Below, piece by piece: positions 1 to 9,616 of a stretch of DNA of 64,000 nucleotides. Below the pieces are notes generated by a model. That model did no database searches and had not been told where the DNA came from. It saw nothing but the letters and a program-made list of their open reading frames with translations. The translations under genes were made by a program, and so were the position numbers. The stretch's first letter is position 1. Each line of letters begins with the position of its first letter. Where the stretch lies: the NCBI GenBank assembly GCA_036488815.1, contig DASXGX010000081.1:5977-69976 (forward strand). Direction: 5' to 3'. Source of the stretch: Roseiarcus sp036488815 (lineage in GTDB: Bacteria; Pseudomonadota; Alphaproteobacteria; Rhizobiales; Beijerinckiaceae).

Positions 1-504
1 CCGGCGAAGACCGATCTCCAAGGCGGCGGCGCCGAGCAGAACGCCCAGGGCGAGCGAGGCGAAGACCAGCGCATGGTTCCATTGAATGCGCGCGGAGACC
101 TCGAAAGCGTCCATCCCCATGTAGTGCATGAGAGCGACGCCAAGCCCCACGATCGCGCCCCCGAGGGCGCGCGCGAGGGGATACGCAAGGCAAATTGCCG
201 TCAGGAAGCCGAGCCCTGTCATCCCGACGGCGACCGCGAGCGAGGCGACGGTAAGAACCGCGTTGTAGCCGACGTGCACCCCCGGATTGAAAGCGAGCAT
301 CGCGGTGAAGTGGGTCGCCCAGATGCCGGCCCCCGTGGCGAGCGAGGCGACGCCGAGCCAGACGCTCCGCAGAGCGTCTTGGTATCTCAGGACATGATGC
401 AGGAGATTGACCGCGGCGAAGGCCGACACGGCGCAGACTGCCGCCGCCAACGCGACAAGCCTGAGGTCATGCTGGTCAACAAGGCACAGATATACAGTCA
501 ACAT
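1..504 (-). CDS. MHYT-domain membrane sensor protein, N-terminal part (cut by window edge)
   Basis: Reading the minus strand from ATG at 504 gives an open frame running off the left edge. It has successive hydrophobic helices and the signature ATHFTAML about 60 residues in, followed by MHYMGMDA and a further helix. These repeated H/M motifs define the MHYT domain, an integral membrane sensor thought to bind metal (perhaps copper) and so sense O2, CO or NO. In known proteins it usually precedes signalling domains such as GGDEF/EAL or a histidine kinase. Any such output domain would lie outside the window, so the output is unknown. It is divergent from the helicase gene at 850. The domain call is firm; the full protein type is not. 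Confidence 0.8.
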   Translation of the reverse strand, partial: MLTVYLCLVDQHDLRLVALAAAVCAVSAFAAVNLLHHVLRYQDALRSVWLGVASLATGAGIWATHFTAMLAFNPGVHVGYNAVLTVASLAVAVGMTGLGFLTAICLAYPLARALGGAIVGLGVALMHYMGMDAFEVSARIQWNHALVFASLALGVLLGAAALEIGLRR

Positions 505-849
505 CAGTCGCCGATCCGGTTTCGCTCTCGAGCCCAGGCGTACGATCGCACGACGAGCCGAGCGCCCGGGGCGAGCGCAAACTCGTCGCGTTCGCTTTCC
601 CCAGGCTGGCTTGCGGGCCAGGCGGCGCCCCACCCCTTTGCCGCTCCGCCAGCTTTAAGGCGGAAAGAGAGCGCCCTTTCATTGACTTTGGCGGAATTTC
701 TACTATATCGGCCTTCGGTCGAGGACATGTTCAAAGCTCCCGCTTCTGCGGCGCCCACATCGGACCTCGCGCAGGCGCGACCGTACGAGCCGCGCTTATC
801 CGAAGCGGGCGGCGTGCGGGCCGCCATCAGCCTCACCCTGTGAGAACCG
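505..849. other. Divergent intergenic region between MHYT gene and rhlE
   Basis: About 345 bases separate two divergent starts. Six-frame reading shows only arginine-rich frames without recognisable domains, so I see no gene here. The only structured signal is a sigma70-like promoter near 682-709, listed separately. Confidence 0.5.
682..709 (+). promoter_or_regulatory. Candidate sigma70-type promoter for rhlE
   Basis: TTGACT at 682-687 and TATATC at 704-709 are separated by 16 bases, inside an AT-richer patch of an otherwise GC-rich gap. It points toward the helicase gene, giving a leader of roughly 130 bases. Pattern match only. Confidence 0.4.
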
Positions 850-2316
<1,467 letters not shown>

Positions 2317-2360
2317 AGCCTTCTGTATTTAGGTAGAAGCAGCCTCTCCGGAGTCTTCTT

Positions 2361-2445
2361 GTCATGCCCGCGAAAGCGGGCATCTAGGAGCCAAGGGCGA
2401 AGGCCTGCGGCGGCTATCTGGGCCCCCGCTTTCGCGGTGGGTGAC
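2361..2445. repeat. GTCATGCCCG-type palindromic intergenic element
   Basis: It begins GTCATGCCCGCGAAAGCGGG and ends with a near-complementary arm (CCCGCTTTCGCGG...GGTGAC), forming an imperfect inverted repeat of about 85 bases. It lies in the 319-base gap between rhlE and the Fe-S carrier gene. The rest of the gap shows nothing. Similar elements with GTCATGCCCG ends are common in Hyphomicrobiales intergenic DNA, and a related one is at 23826-23930. Confidence 0.65.
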
Positions 2446-2635
2446 AGGCTGTGCGCGTCAACCCGAAAGCAAAACGCTCTAAAGCGGGTCTCTCGGTCAG
2501 TCCCGCGCCGCGGGCGAAGCGTGGCGATCAAGCGATCGTGACGCTCGACTTTTGATGCGCCGAGCGCCCTCAAGAACCAGGGTAAGGGATTCCTATTGGC
2601 GACCGCCTCGATCGCCGAAGACAGCCACTGAGGCG

Positions 2636-3016
2636 TCAGCCGAGCGCCGCGAGCGCTTCCGGGGCGACCGGGGTGATGGCTACGCTTTCCCCGCAGCCGC
2701 AGGCCGAGGTCTCGTTCGGGTTCCTGAAAACGAACGTCGAGGCGAGCTTATCGACCTTGAAATCCATCTGAGCGCCAAGCAGGAACAGCAGCGCCTTGGG
2801 GTCGATCAGCAGCTTGACCCCCTTGTCCTCGACGACCTCGTCGAGCGGCGAAATGCTTTCGGCGAACTCCATCGTATAGGACATGCCGGCGCAGCCGCCG
2901 TTGCGCACGCCCACCCTCAGACCGGCGATCGGCTTGTCAGCATTGGCGATGATCTCATGCACCCGCGCCGCCGCGGCGTCGGTAAGGGTCATCGCCTTGA
3001 AACGAGAATTCTTCAT
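2636..3016 (-). CDS. sufA: A-type iron-sulfur cluster carrier protein (SufA/IscA family)
   Basis: The 126-residue HesB/IscA-fold protein has the three conserved cysteines: one in GGCAGMSY near residue 42 and two in ACGCGES near 105-107. A-type carriers receive Fe-S clusters from the Suf or Isc scaffold and pass them to apo-proteins. The sequence around the cysteines resembles the SufA that ends alphaproteobacterial suf operons, but here the gene stands alone with no sufBCDS visible. The ATG at 3016 is the conserved start. The family is certain; sufA rather than erpA or iscA is a judgement from sequence character. Confidence 0.85.
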   Translation of the reverse strand: MKNSRFKAMTLTDAAAARVHEIIANADKPIAGLRVGVRNGGCAGMSYTMEFAESISPLDEVVEDKGVKLLIDPKALLFLLGAQMDFKVDKLASTFVFRNPNETSACGCGESVAITPVAPEALAALG

Positions 3017-3100
3017 CGAGCGCCTCTTTGTCCACCGAGTTCAAGGCCCGGCGCGCTACGGCTCATATAGCATCCGACGCGGCCGATTCACAGGGCCCGG

Positions 3101-3531
3101 TCACGGCCTGAGATAAGCCCAACCTTGCGCCTGCAGATCCGCGAGCAGGACCACCCCGCCCTTTTCCGCGAGCGCGAAGCCGGGCAAGAGATCGGCGAGC
3201 GTCCATTTCTGCGCCGCCATCGTGTTGGCGCAGGCGTAGAATGACACCCCGTCGGCGACCCGATCGCGCACGTCCTCGGCGACGGCAAGATTACCGGCGT
3301 CGTGTCGGAAAACGCGCAGCGCCGCCCCGAGCGCGACCAAAGCGAGACGCGTCGACCCGCCCGTCCCTGCAATATGATTGTGCAGATTGCCGAGCGCCAA
3401 TGGGACGCGCTCCGGGTCGACGAGATGGTACACGACATGGCTCGCGTGAGCGGCGTCGGCCCTCGCCCGGTTCACGCCGAAGAGCCCGAGCCCGACCAAC
3501 GCGTCGCCTTGAAAATGCTGCGGCGATCCAT
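3101..3531 (-). CDS. DsrE-family sulfur-relay-like exported protein with apparent frameshift in the signal peptide
   Basis: The body (about 120 residues, from HVVYHLVD to WAYLRP) is a DsrE/DsrF-like domain with a conserved-looking FYACANT segment. The family handles sulfane sulfur or is of unknown role. The best start is ATG 3531, preceded by a strong GGGAGGAAG ribosome site. It encodes MDRRSIFKA, which looks like a Tat signal, but that frame stops after 19 codons. The adjacent frame carries the missing hydrophobic core and cleavage region (ALVGLGLFGVNRARADAAHA) continuous with the body. One missing base near 3505 would restore a single frame. It may be a real broken signal peptide, programmed shifting or a sequence error. 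An internal GTG or TTG start would give a leaderless cytoplasmic form. Confidence 0.65.
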
Positions 3532-3625
3532 GCCTTCCTCCCTGGCGCACGCGGCGAAATGTGGACGCCGGCTTTTCGCCGGGGAATCTGGGCCGCGCGG
3601 TGATTCTACCAAATCGCAGCGCGGT

Positions 3626-4216
3626 CTAGCGCGCGCGGGTCAGACGCGCCTTCTCCTCCTTGTCGGCGCCGAGTGGCGCGCATTCGCGCAGCGCGGCGCG
3701 GTCGAGCCGGAATACTTTATCGTCTAGGCCGAAGGCGCCGTGAACGTTGCCGCTCGGATCGTCCGAACCCGGCTTCCACAGACGCGCGCCCTCGGGAATG
3801 GCGAGCCTGACCGAGCCGTCGGTCCGCAACGAGAGCTCGAAGGCGCCGCCGTCGCAAGCCACGCTGCAATGGAGGCCGAAAGCGTCGGCCGGCTCGCCCT
3901 CGACGTGGCCCGTAAAGCAACTCCCCTCCGTCTCCAGCGTCCCGTTGCGGGTTCGGAAGGTCACGCCAACGCGCAGATCGAGCGAGTCCGCGTTCTCCGG
4001 GTCGGCGACCGCCAGCAGCGTCATTGTCTTCACGTTCTGCTGCGGATGAGCGGCAAGGTGGGCGGGATCGTAGACGCGATTGAAGCAGGCGAAGGTCTTC
4101 GTCTTGCCTGGCGGAGCGCCCATGAAGCGGGCGACGAAGTCGCCTTCCGCCGCGCTCGCGCCGCTCGCCAGCAACGCTGCGGCAATCAGTCCCACAAGCC
4201 CCGAATTGGCCCGCAT
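3626..4216 (-). CDS. Hypothetical exported protein
   Basis: Starting at ATG 4216, which follows a GGGGGAA ribosome site, the 196-residue protein has a clear Sec signal peptide (LVGLIAAALLASGASA, residues about 7-22). The mature, mostly beta-looking domain contains several cysteines (in TFACFNRV, GSCFTGH, LHCSVACDGG and RECAPLG) that could form disulfides in the periplasm. The upstream in-frame extension to 4717 is antisense to the DUF815 gene and is a shadow. I do not recognise the family. The divergent DUF815 ATPase gene starts 155 bases away, so the two may share a promoter region. Confidence 0.7.
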   Translation of the reverse strand: MRANSGLVGLIAAALLASGASAAEGDFVARFMGAPPGKTKTFACFNRVYDPAHLAAHPQQNVKTMTLLAVADPENADSLDLRVGVTFRTRNGTLETEGSCFTGHVEGEPADAFGLHCSVACDGGAFELSLRTDGSVRLAIPEGARLWKPGSDDPSGNVHGAFGLDDKVFRLDRAALRECAPLGADKEEKARLTRAR

Positions 4217-4370
4217 CGTATTCCCCCAACGCGATCGCCAATTGAAGATCGCAGGCGGCCGCCACAAACGCAAACGCTCAGCCGTGATGGATCGCGCATC
4301 GACTTTCCGTTTGAAGCTTGCGGTCGAGCTGTGCGACACCGGCGAACCCTTGCTTCGTTCAGGATATCCG

Positions 4371-5261
4371 ATGTCCAGTTCCACTTCGGCCCTCGGCGAC
4401 TCCGCCGCGCTGCTCGCGCGCATCGCCGACGCCCTCGATCGCCTCGCCCCTCCGCCCCAATTGCGGCCCGATTTCGCCGCCGCCGACGCCTTCGTCTGGC
4501 ACGCCGACCGCGGCGCGCTCGTCGCTGTGCCGACTGTCAATCGCGTCGACATCGGGCTGCTGCGTGGCGTCGACCGGGTTCGCGACATGCTGCTGGAAAA
4601 CACCGAGCGCTTCGCGCGCGGGCTGCCAGCCAACAACGCGCTGCTATGGGGCGCGCGCGGCATGGGCAAGTCGTCGCTCGTCAAGGCGTCGCACGCCGAG
4701 GTCAACGGGCGCGCCAAGGAGGACGATCGGCTGAAGCTCGTCGAGATTCATCGCGAGGACATCGAAAGCCTGCCGACCTTGATGGCGTTGATGCGCGAGA
4801 GCCGCTACCGCTTCATCGTCTTCTGCGACGATCTCTCCTTCGATGGGGGCGACGCCTCCTACAAATCGCTGAAGGCGGCGCTCGAAGGCGGCATCGAAGG
4901 ACGGCCCGCCAACGTGCTGTTCTATGCGACCTCCAACCGCCGCCATCTGCTGCCGCGCGACATGATGGAGAACGAGCGCTCGAGCGCCATCAATCCCGGC
5001 GAAGCCGTCGAGGAGAAGGTCTCTCTGTCGGACCGTTTCGGCCTGTGGCTCGGCTTCCACCATTGCAGCCAGGACGACTACCTCGCCATGGTGCGCGGCT
5101 ACGCAGAGCATTTCGGCCTCGACGCCCCCGCGGAGGCGATCGAGCGCGAGGCGCTCGAATGGGCGACGACGCGGGGCGCACGCTCGGGCCGCACGGCCTG
5201 GCAATTCACGCAGGACCTCGCGGGCCGGCTCGGCCGGCGCCTGGAGCCCAAAGGCGCTTAA
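4371..5261 (+). CDS. DUF815 family AAA+ ATPase
   Basis: From ATG 4371, preceded by AGGATAT, the protein is 296 residues. The P-loop GARGMGKSS lies near residue 98, a Walker B-like FCDDLSF near 150, and a sensor-like FYATSNRRHLLP near 185. This matches the DUF815 group of DnaA-like AAA+ ATPases. They are widespread in Proteobacteria, and their cellular role is not established. Frames upstream of 4371 overlap the opposite-strand gene and are not coding. No partner gene is adjacent. Confidence 0.85.
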   Translation: MSSSTSALGDSAALLARIADALDRLAPPPQLRPDFAAADAFVWHADRGALVAVPTVNRVDIGLLRGVDRVRDMLLENTERFARGLPANNALLWGARGMGKSSLVKASHAEVNGRAKEDDRLKLVEIHREDIESLPTLMALMRESRYRFIVFCDDLSFDGGDASYKSLKAALEGGIEGRPANVLFYATSNRRHLLPRDMMENERSSAINPGEAVEEKVSLSDRFGLWLGFHHCSQDDYLAMVRGYAEHFGLDAPAEAIEREALEWATTRGARSGRTAWQFTQDLAGRLGRRLEPKGA

Positions 5262-5274
5262 AGACAAATAAAGA

Positions 5275-5300
5275 CGGCGGGCCTTTCCTTGGACCCGCCG
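5275..5300 (+). terminator. Hairpin terminator candidate between convergent genes
   Basis: CGGCGGGCC and GGACCCGCCG pair around a TTTCCTT loop just after the DUF815 stop, followed by CTTTG rather than a long T tract. Its place between convergent genes fits a terminator, but the weak T run leaves doubt. Confidence 0.35.
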
Positions 5301-5400
5301 CTTTGCCGCCGTCCCACAGTGTAAACGTGTCTCGCGGTCATCCCGTGGGCGGCGCAGGCGTCCAGATTGGAGCCTGGACCTTTTTCATCCCGCTCTCGGC

Positions 5401-6684
5401 TCAGAGCCCGGCGAGATAACTGGTGGGGTCGACCGGGGTCGAACCCTTGCGCAGTTCGAAGTGCAACTGGGGCGAATTGACGTTGCCGCTCTGCCCCGAC
5501 TTGGCGATCACCTGGCCGCGCTTGACGGTTTCGCCACGCTTGACGTCGAGTTCGCCGTTGTTGGCGTAGGCGGTCACGAAGCCGTTCGGGTGGCGGATCA
5601 GCACCAGATTGCCGTAGCCCTTGAGCTCGCTGCCGGCATAGGCGACGACGCCGCTCTCAGCCGCCCGGACCGAAGTGCCCTCCGGCACGGCGATATTGAT
5701 GCCGTCGTTGCCGCCGGCCTTGAAGCCCTCGATGATGCGGCCGCGCGCCGGCCAGCGGAATTCGGGGGCGACGCCCGCCGCGTCGGCCTGCGCCGCGGTA
5801 AGCGGCTGCGCGGGGGCCGATTCCGTCGGGTGCACGCTCGCCGTCGGCATCGGGTCGGCGCCGGGCGACTTCTTGACGGTGGTCGTCGTCTTCGCTTCGG
5901 TCTTCGCCTCGGCGACCACGGACCGCGCCGGCGCGCTCGCCTTGGCGTGCTTGGCGGCCTCAGCGTCGGCCTTGGCTACCTCTTCATGCTTCTTGGCCTT
6001 CGCCTCGGCCTTGCGGGCGGCGGCCTCGTTCTCAGCGACCTCCTTCGCGCCCTTCGCCTTATGTTTGGCGTCAGCCGCATCCTCGGCGACGACGTCCCTG
6101 GCGGCCTTCGCCTTGTGCTTGGCGGCTTCCGAAGCGTCCTCAGCCGCGATGCGCTTCGGCTTCTCGACCGGGGCCGCGCTCGCGCTGTAGACGGGCACGA
6201 CCAGGTGCATGCCGCCGCGAACCTCAGACGCGCTGGACAGGCCGTTTGTCTTCAGCATCGCGGAAGCGGGAACCCCATAGCGACGCGACAAGGTCTCCAG
6301 CGTGTCGCTTTGCGCCACGACCACCGGCGAGCCGCCGATGGCGGTCCAGCCGTTCGCCGAACCTGCGGCTTCGTGGACGACCGGCGGCGCGCTCCTGATC
6401 TGGCCCGTCGTCACTGGAGCGACCGGCGGCAGCGAGGCGACCGCAACTGGGCTCGGATGGGCGGCCGCCGCATATTCCGCGTTCGGCGTCGGCAGCGGCG
6501 CGGAGGCGACGCGTGGCGTCGGCGCGGGCCCGTCGTTCGAGGCGGTCGCAAAAGGGTTCGAGAATGGAGATTCGCTAAGCCGGGTCGAGTCCGCGGAGCA
6601 TCCCGAGAGCCAGATACCCACCAAGCCTGTCACAGCCGCCCGAGCGGCGTATCGCTTGACGTCAAACGCTGCCAAATTCCTCAT
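5401..6684 (-). CDS. nlpD: NlpD-like LysM/LytM (degenerate M23) lipoprotein
   Basis: From ATG 6684 the protein is 427 residues; the upstream TTG extension is unlikely. A lipobox LSGC follows a hydrophobic segment (about residues 25-28). A LysM-like repeat lies near 115-165, followed by a long Lys/Ala/Glu coiled linker (about 175-290) and a C-terminal M23/LytM domain (about 315-425). The usual zinc ligands of the HxGxD block are replaced: the sequence reads NDGINIAVP. The HxHFE block reads QLHFELRKG. It should therefore not be a hydrolase but an activator of a cell-wall amidase, as known for NlpD and EnvC. It lies at the 3' end of the tat-serS-surE-pcm run, where nlpD usually sits in Hyphomicrobiales. 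Confidence 0.85.
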   Translation of the reverse strand: MRNLAAFDVKRYAARAAVTGLVGIWLSGCSADSTRLSESPFSNPFATASNDGPAPTPRVASAPLPTPNAEYAAAAHPSPVAVASLPPVAPVTTGQIRSAPPVVHEAAGSANGWTAIGGSPVVVAQSDTLETLSRRYGVPASAMLKTNGLSSASEVRGGMHLVVPVYSASAAPVEKPKRIAAEDASEAAKHKAKAARDVVAEDAADAKHKAKGAKEVAENEAAARKAEAKAKKHEEVAKADAEAAKHAKASAPARSVVAEAKTEAKTTTTVKKSPGADPMPTASVHPTESAPAQPLTAAQADAAGVAPEFRWPARGRIIEGFKAGGNDGINIAVPEGTSVRAAESGVVAYAGSELKGYGNLVLIRHPNGFVTAYANNGELDVKRGETVKRGQVIAKSGQSGNVNSPQLHFELRKGSTPVDPTSYLAGL

Positions 6685-6792
6685 CGGCTTCAACTCACTC
6701 GCACGCAACCGGACTTGCGAGCACTTTGCGCCGATTAGATTAAGACATGGTTTAAGATGAATCCTTCGTGAGCAATTGCGGCGTTTTGTCGC

Positions 6793-7449
6793 CTAAAGCG
6801 CCCGCGCCAGGCCCTCGGCCAGGGGCGTCAAAGTCCGCGCCGGACCGTGCAGCTCCGCCTCGATTTGTCCCTCGGCGCCGCGGGCCAGTCGCACGATGCG
6901 CTGCGAGCCGGAGCTGTCATCGACGACGGCCGCGACCAGCGCTCCGCCCTCCGCTAAAAGTTCGGTCAGCTTCGGCGCCGGCGGCTCGATCAGCGCGTGA
7001 ACCAGAATGCGATCGTATTGAGCCTGCGCCCGATCGAGGGCGAGGCCGTCCCCCCACTGCGCGCTCACATTGTCCAGTCCGAAGGCTTCGAGACGCGCCG
7101 CCGCTTCGAGCGCGAGGCTCGGGTGACGCTCGAGCGAGACGACTTCCGCGGCGAGTTGCGCAAGCAGGGCGGCGGCGTAGCCGGTCCCCGTCCCGATCTC
7201 CAGGACCCGGTCTTCAGGTCCCGGCGAGAGCGCCTGGATCATGGCGGCGAGAATGGAGGGCGGCGGAGCGGTCTGGCCGCAGCCGATCGGCATGGCCATG
7301 TCCCGCCAGGCGACGTCGGCGTAGCGCTGCGGCATGAACAGCGCCCGCGGCGCGCGCTCGAGGGCGCGCAGCAAGCGCAGATCGTTGATACCGCGCGAGC
7401 GCAGCCGCAACATGAACTGGACGCGTTCTTCAGCCTCGGAGGTCTCCAC
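6793..7449 (-). CDS. pcm: Protein-L-isoaspartate O-methyltransferase
   Basis: The 218-residue protein has the class I methyltransferase motif VLEIGTGTGYAAA near residue 82 and the upstream PIGCGQT substrate-contact region typical of PCMT. The enzyme uses S-adenosylmethionine to methylate isoaspartyl residues in aged proteins, starting their repair to aspartate. surE lies 16 bases upstream on the same strand and nlpD downstream. This surE-pcm-nlpD order is conserved in many proteobacteria and suggests co-transcription. Confidence 0.92.
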   Translation of the reverse strand: METSEAEERVQFMLRLRSRGINDLRLLRALERAPRALFMPQRYADVAWRDMAMPIGCGQTAPPPSILAAMIQALSPGPEDRVLEIGTGTGYAAALLAQLAAEVVSLERHPSLALEAAARLEAFGLDNVSAQWGDGLALDRAQAQYDRILVHALIEPPAPKLTELLAEGGALVAAVVDDSSGSQRIVRLARGAEGQIEAELHGPARTLTPLAEGLARAL

Positions 7450-7465
7450 CGCGACTCCCCGTCGC

Positions 7466-8236
7466 TCAGGCGGCCCGGAAGGCCTCCTCGTAGCGACGGC
7501 GCGTCGCCTCGTCCGTCAGATCGAGCCGCAGCGGCGTGACGGAAACCTTGCGCGCGGCGAGCGCTTCGATGTCGGTGCCCGCGCCGGGCGTAAAGCCGCC
7601 GCGCTGGAACATCAGCCAGTAGTAGGGAATGGAGCGGCCGTCGCGCCGTTCCTCGATGCGCATCAATTCGGTGTCGCGCCGGCCCTGGACGGTGATCGCT
7701 TCGCCCGCGACCTCGGCCGCCGCGCAAGCCGGGAAATTGACGTTGACCAGCACCCCCTCGGGCACGCCGACGCGCAGTACGCGACGGATCACGTCCGGCC
7801 CCAGCGTCTGCGCGCTCTCCCAGTTCGTGTTCTCGCGTCCGTTGCGGCCGTCGAAGGCTTGCGAGAGGGCGATCGAGGGGATGCCGAGCAGCGTGCCCTC
7901 CATCGCGGCGGCGATCGTGCCGGAATAGGTGACGTCCTCGGCGACGTTCTGGCCCCGGTTGACGCCGGAGAGGATCAGATCGGGACGGGTCTCGGCCATG
8001 ATCTTGCGAACGCCCATGATGACGCAATCGGTCGGCGTGCCCTGCACCGCGAAGTGCCGCGGGCTGATCTCGCGCAGCCGGAGCGGATTGTTGAGCGAGA
8101 GCGAGTGCGCGACGCCGGATTGATCGATCTCAGGCGCGACGACGAAGACATCGTCGGAGAACTGACGCGCAATCGCCTCGAGGATCTTGAGGCCGGGCGC
8201 GTGGACGCCGTCGTCGTTGGTGAGCAGAATTCGCAT
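7466..8236 (-). CDS. surE: 5'/3'-nucleotidase SurE
   Basis: From ATG 8236 the protein is 256 residues and starts with the SurE signature MRILLTNDDGVHAPG. The two N-terminal aspartates bind the catalytic metal. VAPEIDQSGV, the GTPTDCV loop and SGVNRGQNV complete the family pattern. SurE removes phosphate from nucleoside monophosphates and short polyphosphate and is linked to stationary-phase survival. It lies between serS and pcm on one strand. The longer in-frame extension to 8641 overlaps serS and is not coding. Confidence 0.95.
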   Translation of the reverse strand: MRILLTNDDGVHAPGLKILEAIARQFSDDVFVVAPEIDQSGVAHSLSLNNPLRLREISPRHFAVQGTPTDCVIMGVRKIMAETRPDLILSGVNRGQNVAEDVTYSGTIAAAMEGTLLGIPSIALSQAFDGRNGRENTNWESAQTLGPDVIRRVLRVGVPEGVLVNVNFPACAAAEVAGEAITVQGRRDTELMRIEERRDGRSIPYYWLMFQRGGFTPGAGTDIEALAARKVSVTPLRLDLTDEATRRRYEEAFRAA

Positions 8237-8322
8237 AGGACCGCCTTTCCCGAGCTTTGTAGCGCGCCGGTTCGATTCGCGCGATCCACCATTTCGCAGC
8301 GTCAAAGCGGGCGCGCGAGCCT

Positions 8323-9612
8323 CTACGGCTTCGCTTCGATGCGCGTCAGTCCCGCCATGTAGGGCCACAGCACCTCGGGGACAGACACCGTTCCGTCGGA
8401 GTTCTGGTAGTTTTCGAGCACCGCGACCAGCGCGCGCCCGACCGCGACGCCCGAGCCGTTCAGCGTATGGACGAAGCGGGTGTGCTTTGCGTCCGCCGCC
8501 TTGCAACGCGCGTTCATCCGGCGCGCCTGGAAGTCGCCGCACACCGAGCAGGAGGAAATCTCGCGGAAACGTCCCTGCCCCGGCAGCCAGACCTCGATGT
8601 CGTAGGTTTTCTGCGCCGCAAAGCCCATATCGCCGGCGCAAAGGGCCACAGTGCGGAAATGGAGGTCCAGCCGCTTCAGCACCTCTTCGGCGCAGGCCGT
8701 CATGCGCTCATGCTCCGCAGCCGCCTGCTCCGGCGTCGTGATCGAGACGAGCTCGACCTTCTCGAACTGATGCTGACGGATCATGCCGCGCGTGTCGCGG
8801 CCGGCCGCCCCCGCCTCGGCGCGAAAGCAGAGCGTTCCGGCGGTGAAGCGCATCGGCAGGCGCCGCTCGTCGACGATGCTCTCGCGCACGAGATTGGTCA
8901 TCGGCACTTCGGCGGTCGGGATCAGCCAATAGCCGTCGCCGGCGGCGAACTGGTCGTCGCGGAACTTCGGCAATTGCGCCGTGCCGAACATCGGGTCTTC
9001 GCGCACCAGCACAGGCGGATTGACTTCCTCATAGCCGTGCTGGCGCGTGTGGAGATCGAGCATGAACTGCATCAGGGCGCGCTCGAGCCGCGCCAACCCG
9101 CCCCGCAGCACGACGAAGCGGGAGCCCGACAGTTTCGCGGCCAATTCGAAATCCATCAGGCCGAGCGCCTCGCCGATCTCGAAATGCTCCTTCGGCTTGA
9201 AGCCGTCCGGGAACTTCGGCGGCGCGCCGTAGCGCCTGATCTCAACGTTGTCGTTCTCGTCCTTGCCGTCGGGCGTGTCGGGCGCCGGGAGGTTCGGGAT
9301 CGCGGCCAGCTCGCTGTCGAGCGCCGCGGCGGCCGCTTTCTCTTCCGCCTCGAGCTCCGGCAGCGCCGCCTTCAGCCGCGCCACCTCCTGCTTGAGGGCG
9401 TCGGCGGCCGCAGCATCCTTGCGCGCCATCGCCGCGCCGATCTCCTTCGAAGCGGCGTTGCGGCGCTCCTGCGCGCGCTGCAATTCGAGGATCGCCGCGC
9501 GGCGCCGGTCGTCGAGCGCGATCAGCGACTCGGCGCGCGGGGGGAGCGAACGGCGCGCCAGACCCTCGTCGAACGTTTGAGGATTGTCCCGAATCGCTCT
9601 GATATCGTGCAT
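8323..9612 (-). CDS. serS: Seryl-tRNA synthetase
   Basis: From ATG 9612, after a good AGGTGA ribosome site, the protein is 429 residues and starts MHDIRAIRDNP, as in the family. The N-terminal helical arm (about 30-105) is a coiled coil rich in Ala, Glu and Lys that binds tRNA-Ser. The class II core includes LIPTAEVPMTN, FRAEAGAAGRDTRGM (motif 2) and the C-terminal GSGVAVGRALVAVLEN (motif 3). It charges tRNA-Ser and tRNA-Sec with serine. It sits between a DMT exporter gene, whose stop is 4 bases from its start, and surE. Confidence 0.96.
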   Translation of the reverse strand: MHDIRAIRDNPQTFDEGLARRSLPPRAESLIALDDRRRAAILELQRAQERRNAASKEIGAAMARKDAAAADALKQEVARLKAALPELEAEEKAAAAALDSELAAIPNLPAPDTPDGKDENDNVEIRRYGAPPKFPDGFKPKEHFEIGEALGLMDFELAAKLSGSRFVVLRGGLARLERALMQFMLDLHTRQHGYEEVNPPVLVREDPMFGTAQLPKFRDDQFAAGDGYWLIPTAEVPMTNLVRESIVDERRLPMRFTAGTLCFRAEAGAAGRDTRGMIRQHQFEKVELVSITTPEQAAAEHERMTACAEEVLKRLDLHFRTVALCAGDMGFAAQKTYDIEVWLPGQGRFREISSCSVCGDFQARRMNARCKAADAKHTRFVHTLNGSGVAVGRALVAVLENYQNSDGTVSVPEVLWPYMAGLTRIEAKP

Positions 9613-9616
9613 GAAG

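Noticed and set aside
73..843. Long plus-strand frame at the left edge
   Set aside because: Composition is arginine/glutamate-rich shadow; the minus strand encodes a clear MHYT domain instead.
8258..8295. tRNA-like 3' end (GGTTCGATTC followed by ATCCACCA)
   Set aside because: No matching acceptor, D or anticodon stems upstream; the region overlaps the surE start and cannot be folded as a cloverleaf.
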